Source: Chthonobacter rhizosphaerae
GTDB lineage: Bacteria; Pseudomonadota; Alphaproteobacteria; Rhizobiales; Pleomorphomonadaceae
Assembly (NCBI RefSeq): GCF_013839525.1
Contig: NZ_JACDIS010000002.1
Span: forward strand, 485,053-549,052
DNA length: 64,000 nucleotides
Direction: 5' to 3'
A program made the translations under genes and the position numbers. Positions within the stretch are counted from its first letter, which is position 1. Each line of letters opens with the position of its first letter. Shown one piece after another: positions 56,547 to 64,000 of this stretch. The notes under the pieces were generated by a model that had not been told where the DNA came from, ran no database searches, and saw only the letters and a program-made list of their open reading frames with translations.

Positions 56547-56845
56547 CTCAGATCCTATCGAGGGGTCCGCTGACCCGTCCCTGCGCCTTGTACCGGGTCG
56601 CTTCCGGGCGTGCAACGCGTGATGGCCAAAACGAGCGGAATTGCGGCGGGGACCGGTCGTGGGACCGTCGCGGGAACGGCGGTCGCGGGGTGCCGCCGGT
56701 CATGACGGACGGCCGCCGCCACCCCCTGATGCAACGCGCACGTATACGCTTCCTTCAGCGGGTCCGTGGCAGGAGAGGGCGAGCCCGCCCGGGAGACCGG
56801 CGGCAGCGGACGCCGCGCGCCCACCCGACGTGGAGGAGACACCGG

Positions 56846-57520
56846 ATGACCACGGCCAGCACCGCCCGAACCGCGCCTGTCGACGACGCCTCGTCCGGCC
56901 ACAGTTTCCGGTACCTCCCCCGCTCGTCCGTGCGGCCGCTGCTGCGGCTCGCCCCGGCGGGCACGCGCGCCGCCCCGGCGGTGCTGGTGGAGGCGGCGGC
57001 CGCGCGGGCGGACATCCTGGCCGAGCTCGTCGACGCGCTGGACGATCCGCACAAGGGCGTGCGGATGCGCGCCGCTGAGGCGGTGGAGCGGGTCGCGCGG
57101 GCGCGTCACCGGGCGCTGGAGCCGCTGGCCGGACGGCTGCGGGCGCTGTTCATGCGCCACGAGGATCCGGCCGTGCAGGCGGCGCTGGCCGCGGTGGTGT
57201 CGCTCCGGCGCTGGCCGGACGGGGAGATCGAGGCGATCGCCGAGCGGCTGCTGGCGCTGCGGCAGGTGCGCGGCACGGCGGTGCGCAACGCGGCGCTGGA
57301 AGCGCTGTGGCGGCTGTCGCGCCGGTCGGCGGCGGTGGCGGCGGTCTACGCCGCGGAATGGGACAAGGCGAGCCGGGGCACCGCGGGCGAGAAGGCGAAG
57401 GCCCGGGCGCTCGCCAGGGCCGCGATGGCGCCGCCGGTCGGTCGGCGCGCCACCGACCCGGTGGTTCAGGTGAGCCGGGGCCAGCCTTCCGGCCAGGCGG
57501 AGATCACCACAAAGGCCTGA
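56846..57520 (+). CDS. HEAT-like repeat protein of unknown function
   Basis: A 224-residue Ala/Arg/Leu-rich protein with repeated helical segments: '[25 protein letters not shown]', '[23 protein letters not shown]' and '[25 protein letters not shown]', consistent with three to four HEAT-type helix pairs. ATG 56846 has GGAGGAG at about 7 nt. It is the only plus-strand gene in the acpS-lepB-rnc-era block, divergent from lepB and overlapping the 3' end of acpS by 55 bp. I do not recognise the family. Confidence 0.7.
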   Translation: MTTASTARTAPVDDASSGHSFRYLPRSSVRPLLRLAPAGTRAAPAVLVEAAAARADILAELVDALDDPHKGVRMRAAEAVERVARARHRALEPLAGRLRALFMRHEDPAVQAALAAVVSLRRWPDGEIEAIAERLLALRQVRGTAVRNAALEALWRLSRRSAAVAAVYAAEWDKASRGTAGEKAKARALARAAMAPPVGRRATDPVVQVSRGQPSGQAEITTKA

Positions 57521-57882
57521 GCCAGCGGATGGTCGTCCGTGATGGTGAGGTCGATCCGGGCGACGAGGCCCGGCGGCGTGAGGCTGGTCAGCCGTTCGAG
57601 GGCCGAGCCCGTGAGGGTCAGCGTCGGCTGGCCGGACGGCAGGTTGACGACGCCCATCTCGCGCCAGTTCACACCCATGCGGATGCCGGTGCCGAGGGCC
57701 TTGGAGCAGGCCTCCTTGGCGGCGAAGCGCTTGGCGTAGGAGGCGGCGCGCTCCTTGCGCCGATCCGAGCGCTGGCGCTCGATCTCGGTGAAGACGCGCT
57801 GGGTGAAGCGGTCGCCGAAGCGCTCCAGGGTCTTCTCCACGCGGCGGATGTCGATCAGGTCGCTGCCGATGCCGATGATCAT
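57466..57882 (-). CDS. acpS: Holo-acyl-carrier-protein synthase
   Basis: Attaches 4'-phosphopantetheine to AcpP, 138 residues. Signature motifs are '[16 protein letters not shown]' at the start and '[16 protein letters not shown]' near 50-65. Its ATG 57882 overlaps the DUF2062 gene stop in ATGA, so the two are translationally coupled. Its 3' end overlaps the convergent HEAT-like gene. Confidence 0.95.
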   Translation of the reverse strand: MIIGIGSDLIDIRRVEKTLERFGDRFTQRVFTEIERQRSDRRKERAASYAKRFAAKEACSKALGTGIRMGVNWREMGVVNLPSGQPTLTLTGSALERLTSLTPPGLVARIDLTITDDHPLAQAFVVISAWPEGWPRLT

Positions 57883-58487
57883 GACGGGGCTCCCTCGTGC
57901 CCGGTGACGGGTCGCAGAGCAACGCGGTGACGGCTGAGGCGATCCCGCCGGCGGGCCTGGAAGCCTCTCACGGCCGGATAGACGGCCGCGTAGGTGACGA
58001 CGGCGGCGAGGACGCCGAGCGGCACGCTGCCGACCAGCATGGGCTTCAGCACCGGCCAGAGGCGCTCGATCCCGGCCTGGAACAGGCCTTCGGCGAGGAC
58101 GCCGGTGCCGGCGGGCGTCATGGCGTCGGCCGGATGGGCGATGTGGTCGGCGCCGCCGGAGAGGATCCAGCGGCCGACCTCGTAGGTGCTCGCCCAGATG
58201 AGCGGGAAGGTCAGCGGGTTGCCGATCGCGGTGCCGAGGGCGGCGGCGAGCATGTTGGCGCGGATCAGGAAGGCGATCAGGAAAGCCAGCAGGAAGTGAA
58301 GGCCGATGAAGGGCGTGAAGGAGGCGAGCGCCCCCGCGGCCACGCCGGCCGCCACCGCGTGGGGCGAGGCGGACAGGCGCACGATGCGCTTCCAGATGTA
58401 GGCCAGCGTCCGACGCCAGCCCCGTCGCGGCCAGATCGCGTGGCGCGCGCTCTGCCGCCAGTCCCGCCTGTGTCGTCGTGCGAACAC
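57879..58487 (-). CDS. DUF2062 family membrane protein
   Basis: About 202 residues. The family N-terminus ([25 protein letters not shown]) precedes '[25 protein letters not shown]', the DUF2062 signature, with a second region '[13 protein letters not shown]'. GTG 58487 gives the usual N-terminus; the frame opens to 58532. DUF2062 proteins lie next to acpS or rsh in many Alphaproteobacteria. The function is unknown. Confidence 0.88.
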   Translation of the reverse strand: MFARRHRRDWRQSARHAIWPRRGWRRTLAYIWKRIVRLSASPHAVAAGVAAGALASFTPFIGLHFLLAFLIAFLIRANMLAAALGTAIGNPLTFPLIWASTYEVGRWILSGGADHIAHPADAMTPAGTGVLAEGLFQAGIERLWPVLKPMLVGSVPLGVLAAVVTYAAVYPAVRGFQARRRDRLSRHRVALRPVTGHEGAPS

Positions 58488-58609
58488 CCCTGCCCGTCTC
58501 CCTCGCGCGCCCTGCCGACGTGAACCCTCCATGTAAAGGGTGGGAGGTGGGAAATCCAGGTACGAGGGGCGAGGCGGCGGAGGGAAAGCGGCTGCCGCCC
58601 GCGCGGGCG

Positions 58610-60841
58610 TCAGCCGTTGACGCGCTCGACGCGGCTGACGTTCTGGACGGTGCGCAGCTGGTTGATGATGCGGTTCAGGTGCTTCAGGTCGTAGACCTCC
58701 AGGTCGATGACGACCTCGTGGAAGTCGGAGGTGCGGCGGGCCATGCGGATGTTGTCGATGTTGCCGTCGTTGTCCGAGATGGTCTGGGCGATGCGGGCGA
58801 GGGAGCCGGGCTCGTTGAACGAGTGGATGGCGATCTGCGCCGGGAAGCGGACCGGGTCGTCGGCGTCGATGTCCCAGCGCACGTCGAGCCAGACGTCCGG
58901 CTGCTCGTCGTAGGCTTTGAGGGCGGGCGACTGGATCGGGTAGATGGTGATCCCCTCCCCCGGCGTGATGATGCCGACGATGCGGTCGCCCGGCACGGCG
59001 CCGCCGTTGGGGGCGAAGCGGACCGGCATATCGGCCGCGATGGAGCGCACCGGCAGGCCGCGTCCGCCGACCTCGTCGGAGTTCATGTGGCGGAACTTCA
59101 TGCCGGTCTGGCCGGCGAAGGAGAACCAGCCCTCCTCGGCCCGGTTGAGCTCGCCGCGCACGGCGACGGAGGCGGCCCGCTCGTCCTTGTAGTCCGGGAA
59201 GGCGGCCTTGAGGACGTCGGTGGACGGGATCTCGGCGCGGCCGACCGCGGCGAGCAGGTCGGCGACCGTGGGCTGGCCGAGGCGCGGCAGGGCGAGCTCC
59301 AGCAGGCTGTCGCTGAGGTCGCGCTTGGCGCGGGAGAAGGCCGCCTGCAGCACCTGCCGGCCGAGGCTGGCGAACTGCTTGCGGGTGGCGTCGCGGGTCG
59401 CCCGGCGGATTGCGGCGCGGGCCTTGCCGGTGATGGCGATCGTCTCCCAGGTGGGCGGCGGAACCTGCGCCTTGGAGCGGATGATCTCCACCTCGTCGCC
59501 GTTCTGGAGCTGGGTGACCAGCGGCATGATGCGGCCGTTCACCTTGCAGCCGACGCAGGTGTTGCCGACGTCCGTGTGGACCGCGTAGGCGAAGTCGATC
59601 GGCGTCGCGCCGCGCGGCAGGTTGATCAGCCGGCCCTTGGGGGTGAAGCAGAAGACCTGGTCCTGGAACAGCTCGAGCTTGGTGTTCTCCAGGAATTCCT
59701 CCGGGCTCGACCCGTCGGAGAGCGATTCGATGGTGCGCCGGAGCCAGGCGTAGGCGCGGCTCTCGTCGGTGAGCTGCGGCAGGCTGGCGCCCACGGGCCG
59801 GTGCGCCGCGCCATCCTTGTAGAGCGCGTGGGCCGCGATGCCGTATTCGGCGATGCGGTTCATGTCGTGGGTGCGGATCTGCAGCTCGACGCGCTGTCGG
59901 TGCGGGCCGACCACGGTGGTGTGGAGCGAACGGTAGTCGTTCTGCTTCGGCGTCGAGATGTAGTCCTTGAACCGGCCCGGCACGGACGCCCAGATGGTGT
60001 GGACCACGCCGAGCGTGCGGTAGCAGGTGTCCACCTCGTCGACGAGCACACGGAAGCCGTAGATGTCGGACAGCTGCTCGAAGCCGAGCTGCTTGGTGAT
60101 CATCTTGCGGAAGATCGAATAGGGCCGCTTCTGCCGCCCCTTCACGACCGCCTTGATGCCGCGCTGGGCGAGATGGTCGGAGAGCTCGCGCTCGATGTCG
60201 CCGATCAGCGACAGGTTCTTGGAGCGGATCTCTTCCAGGCGCTGGGAGATGGTCTGGTAGGCGTCCGGATTGAGCGTCTTGAAGGCGAGGTGCTCCAGCT
60301 CCTCGCGCATGTCCTGCATGCCCATGCGGCCGGCGAGCGGCGCATAGATCTCCATCGTCTCCTCGGCGATGCGGGCCCGCTTCTGCTCCGGCACGTAGTG
60401 GAGCGTGCGCATGTTGTGGAGCCGGTCGGCGAGCTTGACGAGAAGCACGCGCACGTCCTCGGCGATGGCGAGGAGGAGCTTCCTGAGGTTCTCCGCCTGC
60501 TCGGTGCGCTTGGAGACGAGGTCCAGCTTCTTCAGCTTGGTGAGGCCCTCCACGAGGTTGCCGATCTCCTCGCCGAACAGGGTGTCGATCTCCTGCCGGG
60601 TGGCGTCGGTGTCCTCGATGGTGTCGTGGAGGAGCGCGATCACGATGGTCGCCTCGTCCACGTGCAGGCCGGTGAGGATGGCGGCGACCTCCAACGGATG
60701 GGAGAAGTAGGGGTCGCCGGACGCGCGCTTCTGCAGGCCGTGCTTCTGCATGGCGTACACGTAGGCGCGGTTCAGGATGCCTTCGTCACAGTCGGGATTG
60801 TAGGTCTGAACCCGCTCCACGAGTTCGTACTGCCGCATCAT
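58610..60841 (-). CDS. Bifunctional (p)ppGpp synthetase/hydrolase Rsh
   Basis: Makes and degrades (p)ppGpp in the stringent response, 743 residues. The order is HD hydrolase (with '[14 protein letters not shown]' near residue 75), synthetase domain ('[21 protein letters not shown]' and '[16 protein letters not shown]', near 260-320), TGS ('[26 protein letters not shown]'-like, near 400) and a C-terminal ACT domain. Both hydrolase and synthetase signatures look intact, as in most Alphaproteobacteria with one Rsh. It follows rpoZ on the same strand, 197 bp away. Confidence 0.96.
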   Translation of the reverse strand: MMRQYELVERVQTYNPDCDEGILNRAYVYAMQKHGLQKRASGDPYFSHPLEVAAILTGLHVDEATIVIALLHDTIEDTDATRQEIDTLFGEEIGNLVEGLTKLKKLDLVSKRTEQAENLRKLLLAIAEDVRVLLVKLADRLHNMRTLHYVPEQKRARIAEETMEIYAPLAGRMGMQDMREELEHLAFKTLNPDAYQTISQRLEEIRSKNLSLIGDIERELSDHLAQRGIKAVVKGRQKRPYSIFRKMITKQLGFEQLSDIYGFRVLVDEVDTCYRTLGVVHTIWASVPGRFKDYISTPKQNDYRSLHTTVVGPHRQRVELQIRTHDMNRIAEYGIAAHALYKDGAAHRPVGASLPQLTDESRAYAWLRRTIESLSDGSSPEEFLENTKLELFQDQVFCFTPKGRLINLPRGATPIDFAYAVHTDVGNTCVGCKVNGRIMPLVTQLQNGDEVEIIRSKAQVPPPTWETIAITGKARAAIRRATRDATRKQFASLGRQVLQAAFSRAKRDLSDSLLELALPRLGQPTVADLLAAVGRAEIPSTDVLKAAFPDYKDERAASVAVRGELNRAEEGWFSFAGQTGMKFRHMNSDEVGGRGLPVRSIAADMPVRFAPNGGAVPGDRIVGIITPGEGITIYPIQSPALKAYDEQPDVWLDVRWDIDADDPVRFPAQIAIHSFNEPGSLARIAQTISDNDGNIDNIRMARRTSDFHEVVIDLEVYDLKHLNRIINQLRTVQNVSRVERVNG

Positions 60842-61038
60842 GGAAGACTGACCCCTCCCCCTCTCGCGGGTCCATCAGGCGGCTCCGTGGCCTTCGGAGC
60901 TGCCGGCTCCACAGTGCCCGCGTCCGGGCCGGTGTCCAGGCGCAGGGACGACGAAGGCCCCGCACCGGGGGCGGTGCGCCGCCCGGGTACGAGGCCGTCG
61001 ATCGAAGTCCGTTGGTCGGGAAAAGGACCGCGGACCGG

Positions 61039-61422
61039 TCAGATCTCTTCCACCTTCTCCGGCGGGACGAGACCTTCGAGCCCCTTGAGGAGCTCCTCCT
61101 CGGACATCTGGTCGAAGGCGATCTCGTCGTCCGCGATCTCCTCGCCGGGGGCCCCGATGAGGCCGGCGACGGGCTCCTGCTCGGGCTCGTCCACTTCCAC
61201 ATACTTCTGCAGGGAGTGGATGAGATCCTCCTTGAGGTCGTCGGTCGCCACCGTGACCTCCGCGATCTCGCGCAGGGCGACGACCGGGTTCTTGTCGTTG
61301 TCGCGGTCGATCGTCAGCGGCGAGCCGGACGAGATCATGCGGGCGCGGTGGCTGGCCAGAAGAACCAGCTCGAACCGGTTCTCGACCTTGTCGATGCAAT
61401 CTTCGACGGTGACGCGAGCCAT
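61039..61422 (-). CDS. rpoZ: RNA polymerase omega subunit
   Basis: A 127-residue omega subunit: '[31 protein letters not shown]' matches the family, followed by '[14 protein letters not shown]' and an acidic C-terminus longer than in E. coli. The frame is open to 61566, but ATG 61422 is the family start and has GAGGAG at 10 nt. rpoZ-rsh adjacency is usual. Confidence 0.95.
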   Translation of the reverse strand: MARVTVEDCIDKVENRFELVLLASHRARMISSGSPLTIDRDNDKNPVVALREIAEVTVATDDLKEDLIHSLQKYVEVDEPEQEPVAGLIGAPGEEIADDEIAFDQMSEEELLKGLEGLVPPEKVEEI

Positions 61423-61977
61423 CGTATCAATACTCCTCGGCGCTCGGACCTTTGCGACGCGGCGGCGGGCGGCGGGGTGAGCCGACCCTGCGACGAGCGA
61501 CGCGGTCCGAAGAGTGCGGTGGTCGATGGGAGGCCGCGACGGGGGCGGCATCCGGGACTTTTCCACCCGTGTGCTAGTCTCGTGACATAAAACGCGCTCG
61601 ACAGGATTGCAAGCCTCGCCTATCCTTTCGGCGATTGCGAACTAGAGACAACGATATCAAGTCCCACCTCAGGAATTCGAAATTCCTCGCCGGGCATGCG
61701 ATTCCAGCAGGCCGCGGCGGCGTCGTCTGAACTCGCTCTCTGAAATCAAATACGATCGTGAGATCACATACGATCGTGTCGGTCCGATCATGTCAGCCGC
61801 CAGCCGCCTGGACCTGGATCCGGCGGGGGATGCTGGTGGGAAATCGACCGCACGAACGATAGAATATGGCCAGCCCCGCGCCATTCGATCCATGCGCCGG
61901 ATCGTCAGGAAAAATTAGGGTTGGGGGTTTAACGAAGAAAAAGCCTTGAGCTTTGGAAGAGGTGAGAAGTTCCCCTA
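61423..61977. other. 555-bp AT-richer divergent intergenic region
   Basis: It separates rpoZ (minus) from the NYN gene (plus). From about 61570 to 61970 GC drops well below the window average. It contains the direct repeat at 61745-61778, AT-rich DNA just before the NYN ribosome-binding site (ggaagaggtgag), and a run of ~74 codons open on the minus strand that I judge to be spurious. A small RNA cannot be ruled out, but I see no recognisable tmRNA, 4.5S or 6S features. Confidence 0.5.
61745..61778. repeat. Direct repeat pair of an acgatcgt-containing 16-mer
   Basis: atcaaatacgatcgtg at 61745-61760 and atcacatacgatcgtg at 61763-61778, an 18-bp period with one mismatch. Each copy has the perfect palindrome acgatcgt. 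Tandem half-turn-phased palindromes upstream of a gene are typical of operators, but the regulator is unknown. It lies about 200 bp upstream of the NYN gene and 320 bp upstream of rpoZ. Confidence 0.7.
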
Positions 61978-62568
61978 ATGTTCGACGAACGCGAAAAGAT
62001 CGCCCTGTTCATCGACGGCGCAAACCTCTATGCGACGGCGAAGGCCCTGGGCTTCGATATCGACTACCGTCGGCTCCTGAAGGAGTTCAGCGCGAAGGGG
62101 TACCTCCTTCGGGCTCTGTATTATACCGCCTTGGCCGAGGACCAGGAGTATTCGTCGATCCGCCCCCTCATCGACTGGCTGGACTACAACGGGTACAAGG
62201 TCGTCACCAAGCCCACCAAGGAGTTCTTCGACAGCACCGGGCGCCGCAAGATCAAGGGTTCGATGGACATCGAGCTCGCGGTGGACGCCATGGAGCTGGC
62301 CGAATACATCGACCACATCGTGCTGTTCTCCGGCGACGGCGACTTCCGCTCGCTCGTTGAGGCGATCCAGCGCAAGGGCCGCAAGGTGAGCGTGGTCTCC
62401 ACGCTGCAGACCCAGCCCGCCATGGTGGCCGACGAACTGCGCCGGCAGGCGGACCACTTCATCGACCTCGCCACCCTCGCCGGGCGAATCGGCCGCGATC
62501 CCGCGGAACGGGCCGCCCGAGCCGCCGAGCGCGCCTCGCAGGCGCAGGTGGACGAAGACCGGGAGTGA
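61978..62568 (+). CDS. NYN domain (LabA/DUF88-type) protein
   Basis: A PIN-like putative RNase of 196 residues. The acidic metal site is visible: 'FIDGANLY' near residue 11-18, 'IKGSMDIELAVDAME' near 92-107 and 'LFSGDGDFRSLVEA' near 116-129. It lies next to rpoZ as in many Hyphomicrobiales. The C-terminal 35 residues are Ala/Arg/Glu-rich. ATG 61978 follows a purine-rich ribosome-binding site. RNA substrate unknown. Confidence 0.9.
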   Translation: MFDEREKIALFIDGANLYATAKALGFDIDYRRLLKEFSAKGYLLRALYYTALAEDQEYSSIRPLIDWLDYNGYKVVTKPTKEFFDSTGRRKIKGSMDIELAVDAMELAEYIDHIVLFSGDGDFRSLVEAIQRKGRKVSVVSTLQTQPAMVADELRRQADHFIDLATLAGRIGRDPAERAARAAERASQAQVDEDRE

Positions 62569-62915
62569 TTCGCTCCCCCGCCGAGCCGCCTGCGGGCGGC
62601 CGGACCGCTGGCCGCCCGCGGGCGGTTCGCCCCCCGCTCCGGCATCACCGGCCCGCCTGCCACACGTCGGGCGAACGGCGCCCGGACGAGCACAGCCTTG
62701 TCGGGTGATGGCGGGCAGACGGGCGCCAGGATGCTGGTAAAGCGGGCGCCCGAGATCTTGACGACCGACGCGCCCCAGGTGATGGACCCCCACGGCCGTC
62801 CCGTCCGCCTCGCGGCGCGGGCCCTGGTTCCGGGGCCTCGCGAATCGGGCTCGGCCGCCGCACCATGGCGTCGACGCCTCCCTCCCCCCGCGCCCGCCGC
62901 AACGCCGGAACCGCC
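62569..62915. other. 347-bp region between the NYN and UDG genes
   Basis: GC-rich, with an inverted GC palindrome near 62590-62625 (gcggccggaccgctggccgc) that could terminate the NYN transcript, without a T-tract. A short open frame (M-S-G-D-G-G...) overlaps the UDG start in another frame, but I have no reason to call it a gene. The 17 codons upstream of ATG 62916 read 'MASTPPSPRARRNAGTA', which does not look like UDG coding sequence. Confidence 0.45.
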
Positions 62916-63590
62916 ATGCCGCCACGTGCCGATCTCGCCGCCGCCCTCGGGCCGGAGCCGCCGCGCGACTGCCCGCGCTGCCCGCGACTGGTGGCTTTCC
63001 GCGAAAAGCATCGGGCGCTGGAGCCAGGCTGGCACAACGCGCCGGTGCCGAGCTTCGTGCCGGTGGGCGGACCCGCTTCGAGCCGGCTGATGATCGTCGG
63101 CCTCGCGCCGGGGCTGCGCGGCGCGAACCGCACCGGGCGGCCGTTCACGGGCGACTACGCGGGCGACCTCCTCTACGAGACGCTGACCGACTTCGGCTTC
63201 GCCGAGGGCGTGTTCCGGGCCGACCCGAACGACGGCCTCGCGCTCGTCGGCGCGACGATCACCAACGCGGTGCGTTGCGTGCCGCCGGAAAACAAGCCGA
63301 CCGGGGACGAGATCGCCACCTGCCGGCCGTTCTTCGAAGCGACCCTCGCCGAGGCCACCGGCGTGCGCGCCATCGTGGCGCTCGGGCGAATCGCCCACGA
63401 CCAGGTGCTCCGCGCGCTGAAGCGCCCGATCGCCTCCGCGCCGTTCGCCCACGGGGCCGTGCACCCGCTGGACGCGCGGCGGCTCTACGACAGCTATCAC
63501 TGCTCGCGCTACAACACGAACACGGGCCGGCTGACGCGGGACATGTTCCGGGCGGTGTTCGAGCGCGTGCGGGCGGATCTGGAGGGGTGA
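62916..63590 (+). CDS. Family 5 uracil-DNA glycosylase (UDGb)
   Basis: Removes uracil (and other deaminated bases) from DNA, 224 residues. The N-terminal Fe-S-type cysteines are in 'RDCPRCPRLVAFRE' (C-x-x-C), the active-site motif A is 'GLAPGLRGANRTGRPFTGD' and motif B is 'SYHCSRYNTNTGRLT' near residue 195. The pattern fits family 5 rather than family 4. ATG 62865 is an alternative start that would add 17 residues. It lies downstream of the NYN gene. Confidence 0.88.
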   Translation: MPPRADLAAALGPEPPRDCPRCPRLVAFREKHRALEPGWHNAPVPSFVPVGGPASSRLMIVGLAPGLRGANRTGRPFTGDYAGDLLYETLTDFGFAEGVFRADPNDGLALVGATITNAVRCVPPENKPTGDEIATCRPFFEATLAEATGVRAIVALGRIAHDQVLRALKRPIASAPFAHGAVHPLDARRLYDSYHCSRYNTNTGRLTRDMFRAVFERVRADLEG

Positions 63591-63634
63591 GGCGGGAGGC
63601 AACCACCGTGATTCGTCCGGACCGCCGACAGGCC

Positions 63635-63657
63635 CCCTCTCCCCTTGAGGGAGAGGG
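63635..63657. repeat. Single ccctctccc...gggagaggg hairpin
   Basis: A perfect 9-bp inverted repeat (63635-63643 and 63649-63657) with a 5-nt loop. The same stem occurs, in the opposite order of loop bases, in every unit of the tandem array beginning at 63731. It follows the UDG stop by 45 bp and could act as its terminator. Confidence 0.75.
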
Positions 63658-63730
63658 TTGGGGTGAGGGGTGTCGGCGCGGAGGGGTGGGGGATTCGATG
63701 TGAGGGTGCGAGGCGGGCGGGCCACGGTGG

Positions 63731-64000
63731 TTCACCCCTCTCCCCGGCCCCCTCCCTCAGGGGGAGAGGGGGGTGGGGTGCGTCGATGGGGAGCGTCGAG
63801 GTTCACCCCTCTCCCCGGCCCTCTCCCTCAAGGGGAGAGGGGGTGGGGTGCGTCGATGGGAGGCGTGGTGGTTCACCCCTCTCCCCGGCCCTCTCCCTCA
63901 AGGGGAGAGGGGGTGGGGTGCGTCGATGGGAGGCGTGGTGGTTCACACCTCTCCCCGGCCCTCTCCCTCAAGGGGAGAGGGGGTGGGGTGCGTCGATGGG
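63731..64000. repeat. Tandem array of 70-71-bp palindromic units (cut by the window edge)
   Basis: Units begin 'ttcacccctctccccggcc' at 63731, 63802, 63872 and 63942 (periods 71, 70, 70). The last visible unit is incomplete at 64000. Each contains the ccctctccc/gggagaggg hairpin followed by 'ggtggggtgcgtcgatggg'. The later units are almost identical, so they arose by recent duplication. Single elements of this type are common in intergenic DNA of GC-rich Proteobacteria; an array is less usual. Confidence 0.92.

Larger units (their letters stand above)
63591..64000. other. 410-bp repeat-rich right end of the window
   Basis: No gene. It begins with about 40 bp of non-repetitive DNA, then a stem-loop of the ccctctccc/gggagaggg type at 63635-63657, a short spacer, and the tandem array from 63731 to the window edge. 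Open frames here are Pro/Arg/Ser-rich translations of the repeat. Confidence 0.8.

Noticed and set aside
58478..61480. A 1000-codon plus-strand open frame opposite rsh and rpoZ
   Set aside because: Antisense shadow with the same composition (His, Val, Glu-rich). It spans two known genes on the other strand.
61669..61893. A 74-codon minus-strand open frame in the rpoZ-NYN gap
   Set aside because: No ribosome-binding site, low-complexity Arg/Ser content, and its sequence is explained by the repeated acgatcgt units.
61570..61977. A tmRNA, 6S RNA or tRNA in the AT-rich gap
   Set aside because: I could not form a cloverleaf or see the tmRNA acceptor and tag features. A structure search with Infernal would be decisive.
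63731..64000. The 70-bp array as a CRISPR
   Set aside because: The whole unit repeats, including what would be spacers, so there are no unique spacers; the units are palindromic and low-complexity.

Overview
The window is a GC-rich (about 70% by eye) chromosomal segment of an alphaproteobacterium, most likely in Hyphomicrobiales (Rhizobiales). The evidence is gene content and order: hom-glpX-recJ, ntrY-ntrX, fabD-fabG-acpP-fabF-mltG, rpsF-rpsR-DUF2232-rplI-dnaB, lepB-rnc-era, rpoZ-rsh, a catalytically degenerate dihydroorotase next to pyrB, and IalB and DUF2062 proteins. It is mostly housekeeping DNA. There is no CRISPR array, prophage, insertion sequence, rRNA or tRNA that I can recognise.

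Layout. 1-7.8 kb (minus): an Ldh-type dehydrogenase cut by the left edge, recJ, glpX, hom, an AlaC-like aminotransferase and a small lipoprotein. 8.0-11.2 kb: class I PHA synthase, a DUF423 membrane protein and a SpoU rRNA/tRNA methyltransferase. 11.2-15.2 kb (minus): a four-gene YnjBCD-like ABC importer joined by 4-base stop/start overlaps. 15.5-19.3 kb (minus): ntrY-ntrX. 19.6-24.7 kb: hspQ, an IalB-like protein, a YejA-like binding protein and an adenylate-forming-fold protein that lacks the usual catalytic motifs. 24.8-29.6 kb: a methyltransferase of visibly lower GC, FrnE-like DsbA, DUF502, DUF454, a SPOR-like membrane protein and CcdA. 29.7-32.6 kb (minus): a HlyD adaptor, FtsX-type permease and LolD-like ATPase. 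32.9-42.9 kb (plus): pyrB-pyrC', plsY-dprA, topA and rnr. 42.9-48.1 kb (minus): the fatty acid synthesis cluster with mltG. 48.2-49.2 kb: a DUF2892 protein and a Crp/Fnr regulator. 49.5-53.7 kb (plus): rpsF-rpsR-DUF2232-rplI-dnaB. 53.9-61.4 kb (minus): rpoZ-rsh-DUF2062-acpS and lepB-rnc-era, with one plus-strand HEAT-like gene between acpS and lepB. 62.0-63.6 kb: a NYN-domain protein and a family 5 uracil-DNA glycosylase. 63.6-64.0 kb: a tandem array of about 70-bp palindromic units that runs off the right edge.

How the genes work together. FabD, FabG, FabF and AcpP form a fatty acid elongation set, and AcpS (10 kb away) activates AcpP. PlsY uses acyl phosphate for phospholipid synthesis. RpoZ and Rsh form a stringent response pair. 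LepB, RNase III and Era link secretion, rRNA processing and 30S assembly. NtrYX senses nitrogen or redox state. PyrB is expected to need its PyrC' partner as a scaffold.

Points most worth a second look are the adenylate-forming protein without a P-loop or A10 lysine, the roughly 100-residue acidic N-terminal extension on Era, the metal-ligand-less PyrC', the low-GC methyltransferase, the HEAT-like gene inserted in the acpS-lepB cluster, and four different short repeat families. I found no clearly undescribed multi-gene system. Gene starts were chosen from ribosome-binding-site spacing, stop/start overlaps and family alignment from memory. No database search was possible.
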